Below, piece after piece: positions 6,125-6,309 of a DNA stretch of 6,309 bases. The stretch comes from Acidobacteriota bacterium (GTDB lineage: Bacteria; Acidobacteriota; Blastocatellia; Pyrinomonadales; Pyrinomonadaceae). The stretch is taken from the NCBI GenBank assembly GCA_020853255.1, contig JADYZI010000093.1, positions 1-6,309 of the forward strand, written 5' to 3'. Numbering within the stretch: position 1 is the stretch's first letter; each line of letters opens with the position of its first letter. The notes under the pieces are model-generated. The model had not been told where the DNA came from. It worked only from the letters and a program-made list of their open reading frames with translations, and did no database searches. A program made the translations under genes and the position numbers.

Positions 6125-6208
6125 TTAAATTTTAGACGGGAATACCGGGCGGCATTTGCGCAAGCAGCCTGCATACCGACCGGCGGCGGCCGGCAGAACA
6201 ACTTCTTG

Positions 6209-6309
6209 TCACGCGTTAAAACCGCCAATGCTGGCATCGGGGATCTCATCCGGCGGGAAAAAGATCTGCATGGCGCGTTCGACCTTTTCCGGTGTGCCGA
6301 ACAGTATGA
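6209..6309 (-). CDS. C-terminal 32 residues of an unidentified protein
   Basis: Partial gene entering from the right edge; the first full codon read is at 6307. The minus-strand frame gives 32 residues ending in a TGA at 6211-6209. It includes LFGTPEKVERAMQIFFPPDE and ends SIGGFNA. The composition is that of a folded protein, and the other two minus-strand frames at the edge are less protein-like. It is too short to assign. It is co-directional with the secreted-protein gene, 121 bp upstream of it, so they could share a transcript. No T-tailed terminator follows it. Confidence 0.5.
   Translation of the reverse strand, partial: ILFGTPEKVERAMQIFFPPDEIPDASIGGFNA

Noticed and set aside
6180..6193. 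GC hairpin as terminator of the right-edge gene
   Set aside because: The stem is only 5 bp and is not followed by a T-run on the minus strand.
6088..6249. N-terminal extension of the secreted protein by 54 residues
   Set aside because: It would place a signal peptide in the interior, it overlaps the end of the upstream gene in another frame, and its Arg/Pro-rich composition is unlike a real domain.

Overview
The window looks like a piece of chromosome from a Gram-negative bacterium of moderate GC content. The evidence is an outer-membrane barrel C-terminus, a secreted protein with a signal peptide, and a full-length bacterial UvrC. The style of the genes would fit an environmental lineage such as Acidobacteriota. 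That placement is a low-confidence inference; no marker for it was found, and no rRNA, tRNA, CRISPR array or insertion sequence was seen.

Left part (1-2789, + strand): three overlapping genes form one apparent operon. First is the C-terminal 81 residues of an outer-membrane beta-barrel protein, ending in a terminal Phe. Next is a membrane-anchored HEAT-repeat protein that starts with TTG inside the barrel gene. Third is a processive family-2 glycosyltransferase with a membrane domain, starting inside the HEAT gene. Together they look like a polysaccharide synthesis and envelope module: polymerase in the inner membrane, HEAT scaffold, and outer-membrane barrel.

Middle part (2790-3510): a small DUF5654-like two-helix membrane protein on the minus strand, with a good promoter and ribosome binding site. 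Diverging from it is a 27-residue micro-ORF on the plus strand, too short for most gene callers. It has a strong Shine-Dalgarno and is followed closely by a strong intrinsic terminator. Its sequence is almost only the hydrophobic helix of DUF1559-type prepilins, without the FTLIE processing motif and without a globular domain. This is the most unusual item in the window.

Right part (3511-6309): a complete uvrC (nucleotide excision repair) with a candidate promoter so close to its start that the mRNA may be nearly leaderless. It converges, with a 6-bp gap, on a minus-strand gene for an unrecognised secreted four-cysteine protein. That gene has an imperfect dyad in its leader. Upstream of it, at the window edge, are the last 32 residues of another minus-strand gene that I cannot identify.
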